Shown piece by piece: positions 10,161 through 19,400 of a DNA stretch of 22,645 nt (position 1 is the first letter of the stretch; each line of letters opens with the position of its first letter). Where the stretch lies: NCBI GenBank assembly GCA_002373755.1, contig DFJU01000055.1:30451-53095 (forward strand). The letters run 5' to 3'. The DNA comes from Bacteroidales bacterium UBA3663. GTDB taxonomy: Bacteria; Bacteroidota; Bacteroidia; Bacteroidales; UBA3663. Position numbers and translations under genes: made by a program. The notes under the pieces were generated by a model. The model ran no database searches. It saw only the letters and a list, made by a program, of their open reading frames with translations, and was not told where the DNA came from.

Positions 10161-11429
10161 TCAATATACGTCAATTGCATCGTCGCCGCTCCAGACGTAC
10201 GACGAATGGTAGTACAGGTAGATTTTGGCCTCGACGTCGAGCTTGGCCTTGTTGTCGAACATCCAGATGGGCGCCGTCATGTAGTAGTTGCCCTCCTTGA
10301 TGGTCTTTTCCGACACTGCGCCGTAGTAGGTCGCACCCGGCAGGCCCGTCGTGGTGTTGCGTGTGTGCACGATGAGCATCGGATGGATATTGAGCGTCGT
10401 GTTCACCGGACACGGCACCGAAAGGTAGAACGTCGTTCCCCAGGCCACCGAATCGGCATCGACGCTGTGGTTGACGGGTGTGGCATCCTGCTCCTCGATT
10501 TCGCGCAAATCGACGCCTGTCGTGTCGGCCAGATGGGTGACAGTCACCATGCTGCTAGCATCCTCACTCGGCGACACGAGGCCGCTTGCCAGAGCCAGAC
10601 TTGCATTGCTGATGCCGGGAGCCGTTGCCGAGATGTTCTGCACCTCGATGTAGTCAATGTCAACGTCGTTGCCGAGGTAGTCGTTCAGGCTCGTCAGGAT
10701 GGTGTCGGGGTTGCCGTTGCCGTCGGTCGTGATGTCGGCCACAACCATCGAGAAGCGGATGATGGACATCTTGTTGTCGAGGATGATGTCTTCGCTGCCG
10801 GTCTTGTGCGAGTGCCACGTCAGGTTGCTGCTGCACGACGACTGAGCTTCGCGCAGGGTGACGAGTCCGTCCTCGCATCGGCCGATGGCTGAGCCCCAGG
10901 CGTAGAGATGCAGCTGACGGAGCCATTCGAGCGAGCCGTACTGCTCATCGAACGTCAGGGTGACGCTGGTTGACGAACTCGGCATACTCTCGAAGCGGCT
11001 GCACGGATAGACGAGTGCGAAAGGCATCTCGTTCGGGGCATCCTCGCCCATCTTCGACCTTGCCGTGCCCATGAAGACCGCGTAGTCGATGCCGTATTCA
11101 TCGGCCGCATCTTCGACATAGTTGAGTGCAATGGCGTTCGGCGCATCGACAAACACCGAACCGAAGTCGAACAGCGCAATGGCGTCGGACGATTCCCAAC
11201 GGCTCTCAACGCCCTCAAGCTCGTTGTCAACCAATGTGACACGAGTGTCCGACCCGCCAGTTGTGCCGGGTTGCTGGGCTCCGAAAGTGAAAGTGAGGTT
11301 GCGTTCGACGTCGTTGTATTGAGTGCGAATCTCTTCGGCAGTACGTCCCAAACGGCAAGATGTCAGCGACAATAAAACAAGACCAGAAAACAGTAATCCA
11401 TTCTTACGCATTGATACCATAATCGTCAT
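10161..11429 (-). CDS. Fimbrillin family (Mfa-like) lipoprotein
   Basis: A 422-residue lipoprotein. In-frame ATGs lie at 11429, 11420 and 11411. The last gives the most typical signal peptide (MRKNGLLFSGLVLLSLTSC, Cys 19), so 11411 is a strong alternative start. After the lipobox, 'TRVTLVDNELEG' followed by 'RWESSDAIALFD' matches the N-terminal pattern of fimbrillin-like (Mfa-like_1) proteins, where a T-R stretch precedes 'W...D.I.lf'. The C-terminal half has 'WGTTFYLSVPCP' and 'YYGAVSEKTIKEGNYYMTAPI', shared in form with the lipoprotein upstream, so the two are paralogues. A TACCTTTG box about 40 bases upstream of 11429 provides its own promoter. A structural or assembly subunit of a surface polymer is inferred from the family. 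Confidence 0.88.
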   Translation of the reverse strand: MTIMVSMRKNGLLFSGLVLLSLTSCRLGRTAEEIRTQYNDVERNLTFTFGAQQPGTTGGSDTRVTLVDNELEGVESRWESSDAIALFDFGSVFVDAPNAIALNYVEDAADEYGIDYAVFMGTARSKMGEDAPNEMPFALVYPCSRFESMPSSSTSVTLTFDEQYGSLEWLRQLHLYAWGSAIGRCEDGLVTLREAQSSCSSNLTWHSHKTGSEDIILDNKMSIIRFSMVVADITTDGNGNPDTILTSLNDYLGNDVDIDYIEVQNISATAPGISNASLALASGLVSPSEDASSMVTVTHLADTTGVDLREIEEQDATPVNHSVDADSVAWGTTFYLSVPCPVNTTLNIHPMLIVHTRNTTTGLPGATYYGAVSEKTIKEGNYYMTAPIWMFDNKAKLDVEAKIYLYYHSSYVWSGDDAIDVY

Positions 11430-11467
11430 TAGGGTTATAAATCGTTCGTTGGTTTGAAATTCGACCG

Positions 11468-11475
11468 CAAAGGTA
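11468..11475 (-). promoter_or_regulatory. Candidate -7 box TACCTTTG for the second lipoprotein gene
   Basis: An exact TAnnTTTG match on the minus strand, within the 249-nt gap between the first and second lipoprotein genes. It gives a leader of about 30-50 nt depending on the start used. No convincing -33 element was found at the usual distance. Confidence 0.6.
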
Positions 11476-11678
11476 CGCGTTTTTCGCGCACGTACATACG
11501 CGCAAAGGGCTGAAACATAAATTTTGACGCCTATTTTGCGCTATATCAACCCATTTTGTAACATTAGTTTGGCTTTTCAGCAACCCAAAACGGTCAGTTG
11601 TCAACAGTTTCCCAAATCGTCAATGCAATCGGTTTCTCCCATCCCGATGCCCGCCGCTACGCGGATTTTCACGCCCGT

Positions 11679-12920
11679 TCAGCGCGTTTTTGCCTTGCAG
11701 ATTTCGGCCGGTTCGGTGGCCATTTCGGCCGATGTGTAGAGCGCGATTGGCGAAGTCACGTAGTAGCAGCCGTCGCACAATGTGGTGGCCTCAATGCGGC
11801 CGTAGTAGCGGATGGTCTCGGTGCGCGACGTGCCGACCTTGTTCACATAGACGGTGACGAGCGGGTCGATCTCCAGACGCCCCTCATCGACGCACGGGAA
11901 TGCCACATAGACCGACGTGCCCCACGACGCTCCCGTGCCGCCCACATCGGCCAGGGGCTGCGCCTCGCTCCGCGCAATCTGCGTGTGGTTCCAGAATCGG
12001 GCATCGTCCTGCACCATCAGGTAGGTGGCCGATGTGCCTTGCGGCTCCATCCAGCCGGTGGTCAGGTTGAGCAGGGTGCGGCCGATGCACTTCGCGTCGC
12101 TCAACTGGTTGCCTATCATTATCTTGTCAACGTAGTAGGTCGTCCCGCTCATGTTGAGGCCGGTCAGATAGTCGAGCAGCGTGAAGTCGTCTTGCGCAGG
12201 CACTATGAGCGACAGGCGGACGACGGCCATCTTGGGGTCGAGCAGCAGCACGTCGTCGGCCGATGCAACATGGTCGTGCCCCGCCAGACATTCGGCCGAA
12301 TCGCGTAGTGCCACCGATGTCTTCGTGCAGAGCCCTCGGCCACGTCCCAAAGCCACGTAGTAACTGTCGCGCAAGGTCGTCAACGTGCCGTCCTGCCCAG
12401 TGAATGTGAACGGGATGGAATCGACGCGCGCCTTAAGCGGATTGCCGTTGCGGTCAATCACCTTACTGTATGGATAGACCACATTGATCAACGTGGCATA
12501 ATCCTCGCCGATGCCGTGTTTGGCATAGGCCGAAAATTCAAACGGAATCCGCGTCACGTTATCGACAACCGACGTATCGGTGTTGCGGTAGCGGTTGTAG
12601 TCCAACGCCTCGGGATAGGGCCAGAGGGCATCGCCGATAGTGTCTTTTTCGACAAGAAATTCACTGCCCATCACGGCCAGTTTTTCGTGCTCGTCCCAAT
12701 TGACGTTCAGGCCGTCCGGACCATAATCGACAATTGCGCTGTCGCTCACTGCAATCGACGGCAAGGCCACCGACATGCTGTAGGTGAGCTGCCGTTTTTT
12801 ATTGGCCAATGCCGCCAATCCGTCTGGTTTGTCGCCGAAGTGGCAAGCGGAAAGGATGTTGGCCGAAAGGCATACGCCAAACAATAATCCGATGGTTCGG
12901 GAAAGTCTTTTTGTCGTCAT
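11679..12920 (-). CDS. Fimbrillin family (Mfa-like) lipoprotein, paralogue of the next gene
   Basis: The ATG at 12920 (MTTKRLSRTIGLLFGVCLSA..ILSAC) gives a lipoprotein signal with Cys near residue 26 and a product of 413 residues. The frame opens earlier at a GTG (12944), but that codon lies inside the TATCTTTG promoter box, so ATG 12920 is preferred. Early 'NVNWDEHEKLAVMG' corresponds to the 'W...D.i.v' strand of fimbrillin-like proteins. The second half has 'WGTSVYVAFPCVDEGRLEIDP', 'RYYGRIEATTLCDGCYYVTSPI', alignable by eye with the downstream 422-residue lipoprotein. The extra Cys residues (CHFGD; LCDGCYY) are unremarkable. A surface fibre subunit role is inferred from family and context. 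No terminator is obvious in the 249 nt before the next gene. Confidence 0.86.
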   Translation of the reverse strand: MTTKRLSRTIGLLFGVCLSANILSACHFGDKPDGLAALANKKRQLTYSMSVALPSIAVSDSAIVDYGPDGLNVNWDEHEKLAVMGSEFLVEKDTIGDALWPYPEALDYNRYRNTDTSVVDNVTRIPFEFSAYAKHGIGEDYATLINVVYPYSKVIDRNGNPLKARVDSIPFTFTGQDGTLTTLRDSYYVALGRGRGLCTKTSVALRDSAECLAGHDHVASADDVLLLDPKMAVVRLSLIVPAQDDFTLLDYLTGLNMSGTTYYVDKIMIGNQLSDAKCIGRTLLNLTTGWMEPQGTSATYLMVQDDARFWNHTQIARSEAQPLADVGGTGASWGTSVYVAFPCVDEGRLEIDPLVTVYVNKVGTSRTETIRYYGRIEATTLCDGCYYVTSPIALYTSAEMATEPAEICKAKTR

Positions 12921-12943
12921 TTTTCGGGATGTTTTCAAAGGCA

Positions 12944-12951
12944 CAAAGATA
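12944..12951 (-). promoter_or_regulatory. Candidate -7 box TATCTTTG for the first lipoprotein gene
   Basis: An exact TAnnTTTG match on the minus strand, about 24 nt before ATG 12920. It overlaps the alternative GTG start at 12944, which argues against that start. Its first base abuts the 3' arm of a 10-bp inverted repeat. Confidence 0.6.
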
Positions 12952-13013
12952 GCCCATTTTCTCCTACTACGTGAAAAAATGGGCTAAAAAATGGCTTCCT
13001 CCCCTCGAGGAGG
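12951..13013 (-). terminator. Possible terminator region after the small gene
   Basis: On the minus strand, CCTCC..GGAGG (13013-12998) is followed by two T6 runs (about 12992-12987 and 12979-12974). A second, perfect 10-bp inverted repeat (AGCCCATTTT 12951-12960 with AAAATGGGCT 12976-12985) overlaps the second run and ends against the TATCTTTG box of the next gene. Termination is plausible but the second hairpin lacks its own T-run. Confidence 0.4.
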
Positions 13014-13236
13014 TTGGGAGTGGGTCTGTCAGTACGTCCCCTCCCACTCTTGCCAGTCGCGCATACGGGCCGCGCGGCCTTGCACCTGGCCACTTTCGCC
13101 GCTGCCGCCACCGTTGCCGAGGCCTGCATTGTTTTGTATGCTCTGGCAGATGACCTGCGATGTGTCGATGTCGATTATCTCAAAGGTGGGGCGGACATAG
13201 ACCCGACCCCCTCCCAGCCTCCCCGAGGGGAGGTTG
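12995..13236. repeat. Pair of inverted G/C-rich repeats flanking and entering the small gene (MITE- or REP-like)
   Basis: The left copy reads from 12995 and the right copy is its inverse from 13236. They match at 27 of 32 positions by eye, with core CCTCCCCTCG[AG]GGAGG followed by [TC]TGGGAG[TG]GGGTC. Each core is itself self-complementary. The right copy lies inside the small gene's coding sequence, the left copy just past its stop. No transposase is present. Confidence 0.65.
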
Positions 13237-13283
13237 CATTGGTTTGCTTTGGAGGGCATGAATTTATTATTGTTGTCTGACAT
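13029..13283 (-). CDS. Small protein of the Bacteroidales 'RPTFEIIDID...R.RDW' type
   Basis: An 84-residue frame starting at ATG 13283 after an AT-rich leader. The segment VYVRPTFEIIDIDTSQVIC (about residues 28-46), then a Gly/Ser-rich tract (NGGGSGESGQ) and an Arg/Trp/Asp tail (ARMRDWQEWEG), fits a class of very short Bacteroidales proteins commonly seen beside surface-protein genes. I know no established function. There is no signal peptide. The N-terminus is longer than usual for such proteins: residues about 15-27 (CNLPSGRLGGGRV) are encoded by a palindromic repeat (13218-13233 and flank), suggesting insertion of repeat DNA that kept the frame. The gene begins 127 nt after the large mosaic gene, with no promoter box between, so it may be its downstream partner. 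It could still be a chance frame; confidence is moderate. Confidence 0.6.
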   Translation of the reverse strand: MSDNNNKFMPSKANQCNLPSGRLGGGRVYVRPTFEIIDIDTSQVICQSIQNNAGLGNGGGSGESGQVQGRAARMRDWQEWEGTY

Positions 13284-13324
13284 TTTGATTTAATTTTTGA
13301 CATTTATGTTTATTTGGGGATTCC

Positions 13325-13406
13325 GTAGAGACGTTTCATGAAACGTCTCTACATTCCCGCATTTGTTTTGGGCGGCTGCCACAATGTGCCAGCCCTACAT
13401 TCCCGC
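13325..13406. repeat. Two palindromic REP-like units, each ending in CTACATTCCCGC
   Basis: Unit 1 is a perfect 28-bp palindrome (13325-13352; half-site GTAGAGACGTTTCA). Unit 2 is an imperfect palindrome GGCTGCCACA-A-TGTGCCAGCC (13374-13394). The 12-mer CTACATTCCCGC follows or overlaps the end of both (13349-13360 and 13395-13406). They lie just after the stop of the mosaic gene, so they could stabilise or end its mRNA, or be dispersed genomic repeats. Confidence 0.75.
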
Positions 13407-13410
13407 GTAT

Positions 13411-16400
13411 TTATTCAACGACCGTTTTACCATTGTGGATAAACAATCCATTCTCGTTAGGTTTGCCCTTCAAACGGCGGCCATCCAGCGTGAACCAGAT
13501 TTCCTCTTTCGTTGTCACGCGCACGTTCTCGATGGTGACAGTCTCCGACTCTTCACCGAAGTCCATCACGATGGAGCGGAGCTGCGCTGCATCGGCCACA
13601 AAATCGTCATTGCCGATCTTGAAGTAGGCCCGGCAGGCACCGATGGTCGTCGTGGCCTTACCGTCGGGATAGTAGAGGTTGTTGCCGCCGCCCAGGAAGA
13701 GCACGTCCTTGTTCTCGTCGTCGAAGGTCACAAGGTCGTAAGTGCCAACGAAGCGCACCAGACGGTCGTCGCTACAGAACATGTTGTCCGTTGCATCGAT
13801 CGGGACGTATGGGAACACGGGGTTGACGATATCCGTCTCGCATTTCTCCGTCCACTTGATGATGTAGGGCACGCCGGCCTCCAGTCGGGTGACAGGCTCG
13901 TCGAAGTTGAGCGTGAGCGTCTGGCCGTTGTTGGTCAGGCTGGCCGATGCGAGCGTGCGGGCCGTCGCACCGAAGAGCGGGCTGTCCTCGTCGGTCAGAT
14001 CGACCTCGAATGGCAGGACAAGCGTGTTCCAGTCGCCGTCGCGGTAGATGGTGCGGTTGGCCAATGTCACGTTGCACAGCCTGCCGTCTGTCTTGGCGAC
14101 GATGATGCCGTTGTTCGTGGCGTTGTTGGCCAATGTGATTTCCAGCACAGGCAGCGTGTACGTCACCTCGTCGCTCCACTTGGTAGTAAGACCCTCCTTG
14201 CGGCCGCGCACCTTGAACGTATATTCAGTGGCGACAGGCAAATTCCCCAGCGTGTAAGGATTGCTCGTGACACCCTCCACGATGGTGAAGTCGGTCGCCG
14301 TATTGGACTTGTAGGCCACATCCCACGAATCATGATGTCCCTCGTATGACTGCCAGCCCAGTTCGAAGTCACCTATTTCCGGTTCCGTCACACTGAGGTC
14401 GTACGGACGGGCACTGGTCAAGAGTTGGTAAATGGTGTATCCCCCAGAAAGCGAGCCTCCAGATCCGCTGAAAAGCAGGTCTCCATCGCCGTCATTGAAC
14501 GTCCACGATGTTTCACTTGCCCAAGACCCGGCTTTCCATGCAAAGGTGTAAACCTTGCCCGCATCAAGCATCAGTTCTCCAGACGCAGATTTGCCACTGT
14601 TAATTGTCAAGGTATTGACCGTTGTGGCCGATGTCTTTTCAATCACATTGATGGCGCAACCGTTCCAACCATCACCCCAGGAATCGGCCAAGTCGTAGTT
14701 GACAACAAACACGTCTTCATCCGTAAGGACAGTGAAACTGGCCGTGGCTGTTCCGAAGCATCCAGCCTCTTCATTGCCTGCGATGGTCATGACATATTCG
14801 CCTCCTTTCTTCACCGCATCCACAGCCTCGCCGTTGCAGGTATAGGCAATCGTGTAGTCGGTTTCGGCCAATGCCTTTCCGCCACAGTCCACGACGAGAC
14901 CGACATTGACAGGCTTCCCTTCACTACAGAAATACTCAGTCTGTACGCCGCTGATGGCGCACACCGCATAATATTCCGTACCGAACAGGGTCACTTTCTT
15001 GTAAAGAGTGGTCTGGACTTCGGTGAAGACCTGCGTACCCTGCACTGTGCCGAGAGCCTGCGTGTAGTATGCACCGTTGAGCGTCGGTGTACCATTGCGG
15101 TAGAAGGTGGCATTGCCGTTTCTCACATTGACGCTTGTAGGTGCATACAGACAGTCGTTGAACACGAAATTGGTGTTGGTTCCGCCCATCGACCATGCGG
15201 CAAACGGACACCAGTTGTCAGTATTGATGCCGTCGAACGTGCCGTTGAACAGACAGTCGGTGAAGGTGAACGTCTTGCAGTCGCTTTCGATGCGACCCAC
15301 AAAACCGCCATGCGTACCGTCGCCGGTCTTGCCGGCATGGATGGTCACGCTGCTCACACAGTTCTCGATGGCGTTGTCTCCATGGGCGCGAGCCACGAAA
15401 CCTGCGGCGAACATCTTGCTTGTCGTAATTTCGCCCGTGACGGTCATGTTCTTGATGACAGCGTTCTTGATCCATTGGAACGGTGCGGCATTGTCCGCAT
15501 CGGTGCTGTAGTTGAAGGTCAGCGTATTGCCACCGCCGTCGAACGTGCCACAGAACGGATTGGCTTCCGTACCGACCATCGTCGTGACCGTGATGTCACT
15601 GTTGGCCAACTTCACCGTCTTGCCGCTGAAGGATTCGACATTGGCCACCATCGTGGCGAATGTGTTCCAGTCATCGGCATTGGCAATGACGTAGTTGCCA
15701 TCGGTATCGCAATCGACTCCAATCACATGGAACGTCTTGCTCCAAGTACCGAAGACCTCGTTCCCGTTATTGCCCGTGATGGTGATGACATATTCGCCAC
15801 GTTCCTTCACCTCGGTGGCCGATGCCCCATTGTAGGTCATCGTCAGGGTGTAGTCTTCCGATGTCATTACATCGCTGCCCGCAAAGACCTTAGGGTCAAG
15901 TTCGATGGTCTGGCCTTCGTTGTAGCAATAGTAATCTTCCACGCCGAGGACATCACACTGTGCGTAGTAATCCGTACCGAACAGCGTCACCTTCTTGCAG
16001 AGAGTCGTCTGCGGCTCGTCGAATACGCGTGTGCCTTCCTTCTTCAACACTGTCGTATTGGCTGCGACACCATTGTAGAAACAGTTGGTAAGAATGCCGC
16101 GCTTGTTGCCGCTCACGAAGATGTAGGTAAGTTGTTTCGTATTCTCTTTGGTCATCGTGAGTGAAGACGGTGCAAACAGACAGTTCGTGAGGTTGGCTGT
16201 CGCATTGGCATCCTGTGTCCAGCCGACCATGCCGCCGCCCTCATGGTTGTTGGTAAGATAGACGAAGGTGCCGGTGAAGCGGCAGTCGGACATGTTGAGC
16301 GTGCAGCCATTGTTGACACGTGCAATCAACGCACCGCCGTCCACCCAGTCGAGTGAGGATGGGGTGTAGTTCGAGATGATGTTCACATCGCTCCAGCAGT

Positions 16401-19400
16401 TCTTGACGGTACTTGTGCCTGCAACGTATGATGCGATGGAGGCAGGACGGTGACGCGCGAAATTGATGGTACCCGTGATGTGCAGGTTCTGGATGGTAGC
16501 ATTGGAGATGGTAGTGAAGATGGCCAATTCCTCATTGCCGCCCGACAGGTTGACGGTCAATGTCTTTCCGCAACCATCGAATGTGCCGGCAAATGTGCTT
16601 GGAACACGTTCCGTGACGGTAACGTCATCGCTGGCCAGTTTCACGGTCTTGCCGCTGAAGGTCTCGCCGTTGGTAATCTTTGAAGCAAAGAGACTCCAGT
16701 CATCGTTGTTGGCAATGATGTAGTTGCCCTCGGCATCGCGACCGAAGCAGACCTTGAACGTCTTGCTCCATGTGCCGCAATAGCCATTGGCCTCATTGCC
16801 CGTTACGGTCATCGTGTATTCGCCTTCGTCCTTGACTTCATTGGCCAATGCCCCGTTGTGGGTAATCGCGACGGAATAATCATCGGCCGAAAGCACCGTT
16901 CCTGCGTACTTGACGGACAATGCCGGCGTGATGGCAGAACCTGTGCATTCATAGAAGTCGTTCACGCCGCTGATGTCGCAAGTGCGGAAGACGTTGTAGC
17001 CCATAATGGACAGACTCTTATAAAGACTCTTGCTCGGGACTTCCGAGAAGACCTGTATGCCCTGAGCCTGACCAAACGTTTGCGTGTAATATGCGCCACT
17101 CATGGTCGGCGTGGTGTTGCGGTTGAAGGTGCAGGAACCCGACGTGCTCATCGTGAGCTCGGCTGGGTCGAACAGGCAATTCGTGTAGCTGGAACTGCCC
17201 GAACGGACATAGCCCAGGAAACCGCCATTGTATGTCGTCGATGCACCGAGCAACTTGCCACGGAACACGCAGTCGGTGAAGTTGGTCGTAGAGTTGTTTT
17301 CTGCAATGCCAATGAAGCCGCCATGTGTACCGTCGCCACTGATTGTACCTGTAATGCTGGCGGTGCTTGTGCAGCCTGTAATGCGAGTCGTGCCAGATGC
17401 AGAAGCAATGATGCTTGCCGCAAATTTCTTGCTGCTTTGTATCGAACCAGTGATGTGGAGGTTTTCAATAGTCGCGCCATTGGTGAAACGGAACGGAGCG
17501 GTGTATTCTTCCGTGGTAGTGTTGTAATTGACCGTCAGCGTGTGACCGCCGCCGTCGAATGTACCAGAGAACTTGTTGCTGCTTGTGCCTACCATTGTGG
17601 ATGCCACAACGTCGTTGTTGACGAGTTTCACGGTCTTGCCGCTGAAAATCTCGCCGCCAGCCACCATTTGTGCAAAAGCGTTCCATGCATCGGTGTTGGC
17701 AATCACGTAGTTGCCGTTGGCATCTTGGCTAAGGGCACCCTCCCACTGCGCGCAGAGCGTCACATTGCTATTGGTCGTGTAGGTGTCGCCAGCGGCGTAG
17801 ATGGTGCCACCGCGGCCATCGGTCACAGGGCGGACGGTATAGCCATACTCGCGGGCATAGTAGTTCACGACCACATAGGTTGGGACAAAATTGAGTTCCC
17901 ACATACTTATCGGGTATTTGAGTGTACGCGACGCGTAGTGGCCTTGCCCGCCATCGTCGAAGAGCCTATTTTCGGAATGAGCGCCCGCAGCGGGCAGGAA
18001 AATATAGTTGCCGTTCGATGCCGTGAACTTGTAGCCATTTACGCCATTCTCAGTTGTCCATGCAGACTCGGTATTGTTCACCAGTTCCTGCCATTCTTTT
18101 TCGGACGGGATCCTCCATGCGCTGCCCCAATTGACGTAGGCAGCATCATCTGCCAGTTCCAGTTCTGTCAAACCATCTGTGTCATTGTATTTGGTTATGG
18201 AGTTTTCCGTGCCTTGGCAATACTTGTAGGTTTCCCAGCCGTAACTGTTCTTGTCCTCGGTCTCGCCCCAAACGTAATAGTTGCCGTAGTCTTCAGACTT
18301 CTCGGCACCGAGGTTGCATGTTGCCCACAGCACGGACAAGCCCAAATCCACGTAGTCGTGGGTGTTAAGTGCTTTCCATCCCACAAACTTGTAGCCCTCG
18401 CGGGTCGGTACGGTTGTGGCCAATGTCAAGTCCTCGCCCTTGATTTTCGTCTGTGTTTCGGGTGCGCCCGTGCCGCCGTTGGCATCGAAGGTGAGGGTGT
18501 AGTGCTCGCGGATATCCTCCCATTGTGCGTAGAGTGTCGCTGCGGCATCGGCCGTGTAGACGTCACCAGCCGCGTAGCTCGTACCCTTGCCATCGGCCAT
18601 CGTGTTCCAACCCAAGAAGTTGAAACCTGTGCGGGTCGGCACGGTGGTGGCCAATGTCAAGTCCTCGCCTTCGGTTTTCGTCTGTGCTTCGGGGGCACCC
18701 GTGCCGCCGTTGGCATCAAATGCGATGGTGTAAACCTTTTCCCACTGGGCATAAAGCGTGATTACTTGACTGATGGTGAAAGTCGCATTGGCAGCATAGT
18801 GAGTTCCATTGCCGTCGGCCATCGTGTTCCAACCGACAAACATGTAGCCTGTTCGTTTGAAATTGTCTGGGATGCCCAAGACCGTAACTGTAGTGTTTTG
18901 GCCAGGATAATATCTGGTCTCATCTACGGGTGCGTCACCTTCTGTGTTGCCGTTGCCGTCGTAGGCAACGGTGTACCATGCACGTGCTGCACAATAGATA
19001 CAATCTCCGTTGTCGTTGAAACTATGGTTGTCGCAGTGTACCAATTTCACGTATGCGGATCTGCATGTATTGATACGTTCCTCATTGGCGACAAGCTCGT
19101 TGCTGTCCTCTGAGGCATAGACTATCATGTCAACCAAGTTCACAGTTCCGTCCTGTTCGACCCAAATGCCACCGCCGATTGCTTTTGCGTCTTTTCCACT
19201 TTTGGCCACTACCGTACCACCAGTGATGGTTACATTTCCGCCAATAGCCCACAAGCTTCCGGCACCAATGCCAGATGAGGCTCTGCCAAGACCTTCAGCA
19301 AGGACTTCACCGCCTGTTATGATCACTGTTCCGCCACCGCCATTTAGGCCGCCACCGATAGCACATCCGTATTCGCCTTGACAACGGGCTGTAACTTTGC

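Noticed and set aside
11598..12308. Plus-strand frame of 236 codons, and 10206-10892 (228 codons)
   Set aside because: Antisense to lipoprotein genes with lipoboxes and fimbrillin motifs; no independent features.
12921..12944. Longer GTG start for the first lipoprotein
   Set aside because: The GTG falls in the TATCTTTG box and would place the lipobox unusually far (Cys 34) from the N-terminus.
13014..13280. Plus-strand 88-codon frame over the small gene
   Set aside because: The minus-strand frame has a recognisable small-protein pattern; this one is its antisense and starts within a repeat.
16858..19113. Plus-strand open frame of 751 codons opposite the mosaic gene; also 13363-14349 and 14425-16164
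   Set aside because: Antisense shadows of a gene with clear InlB, FISUMP and FN3 domains.
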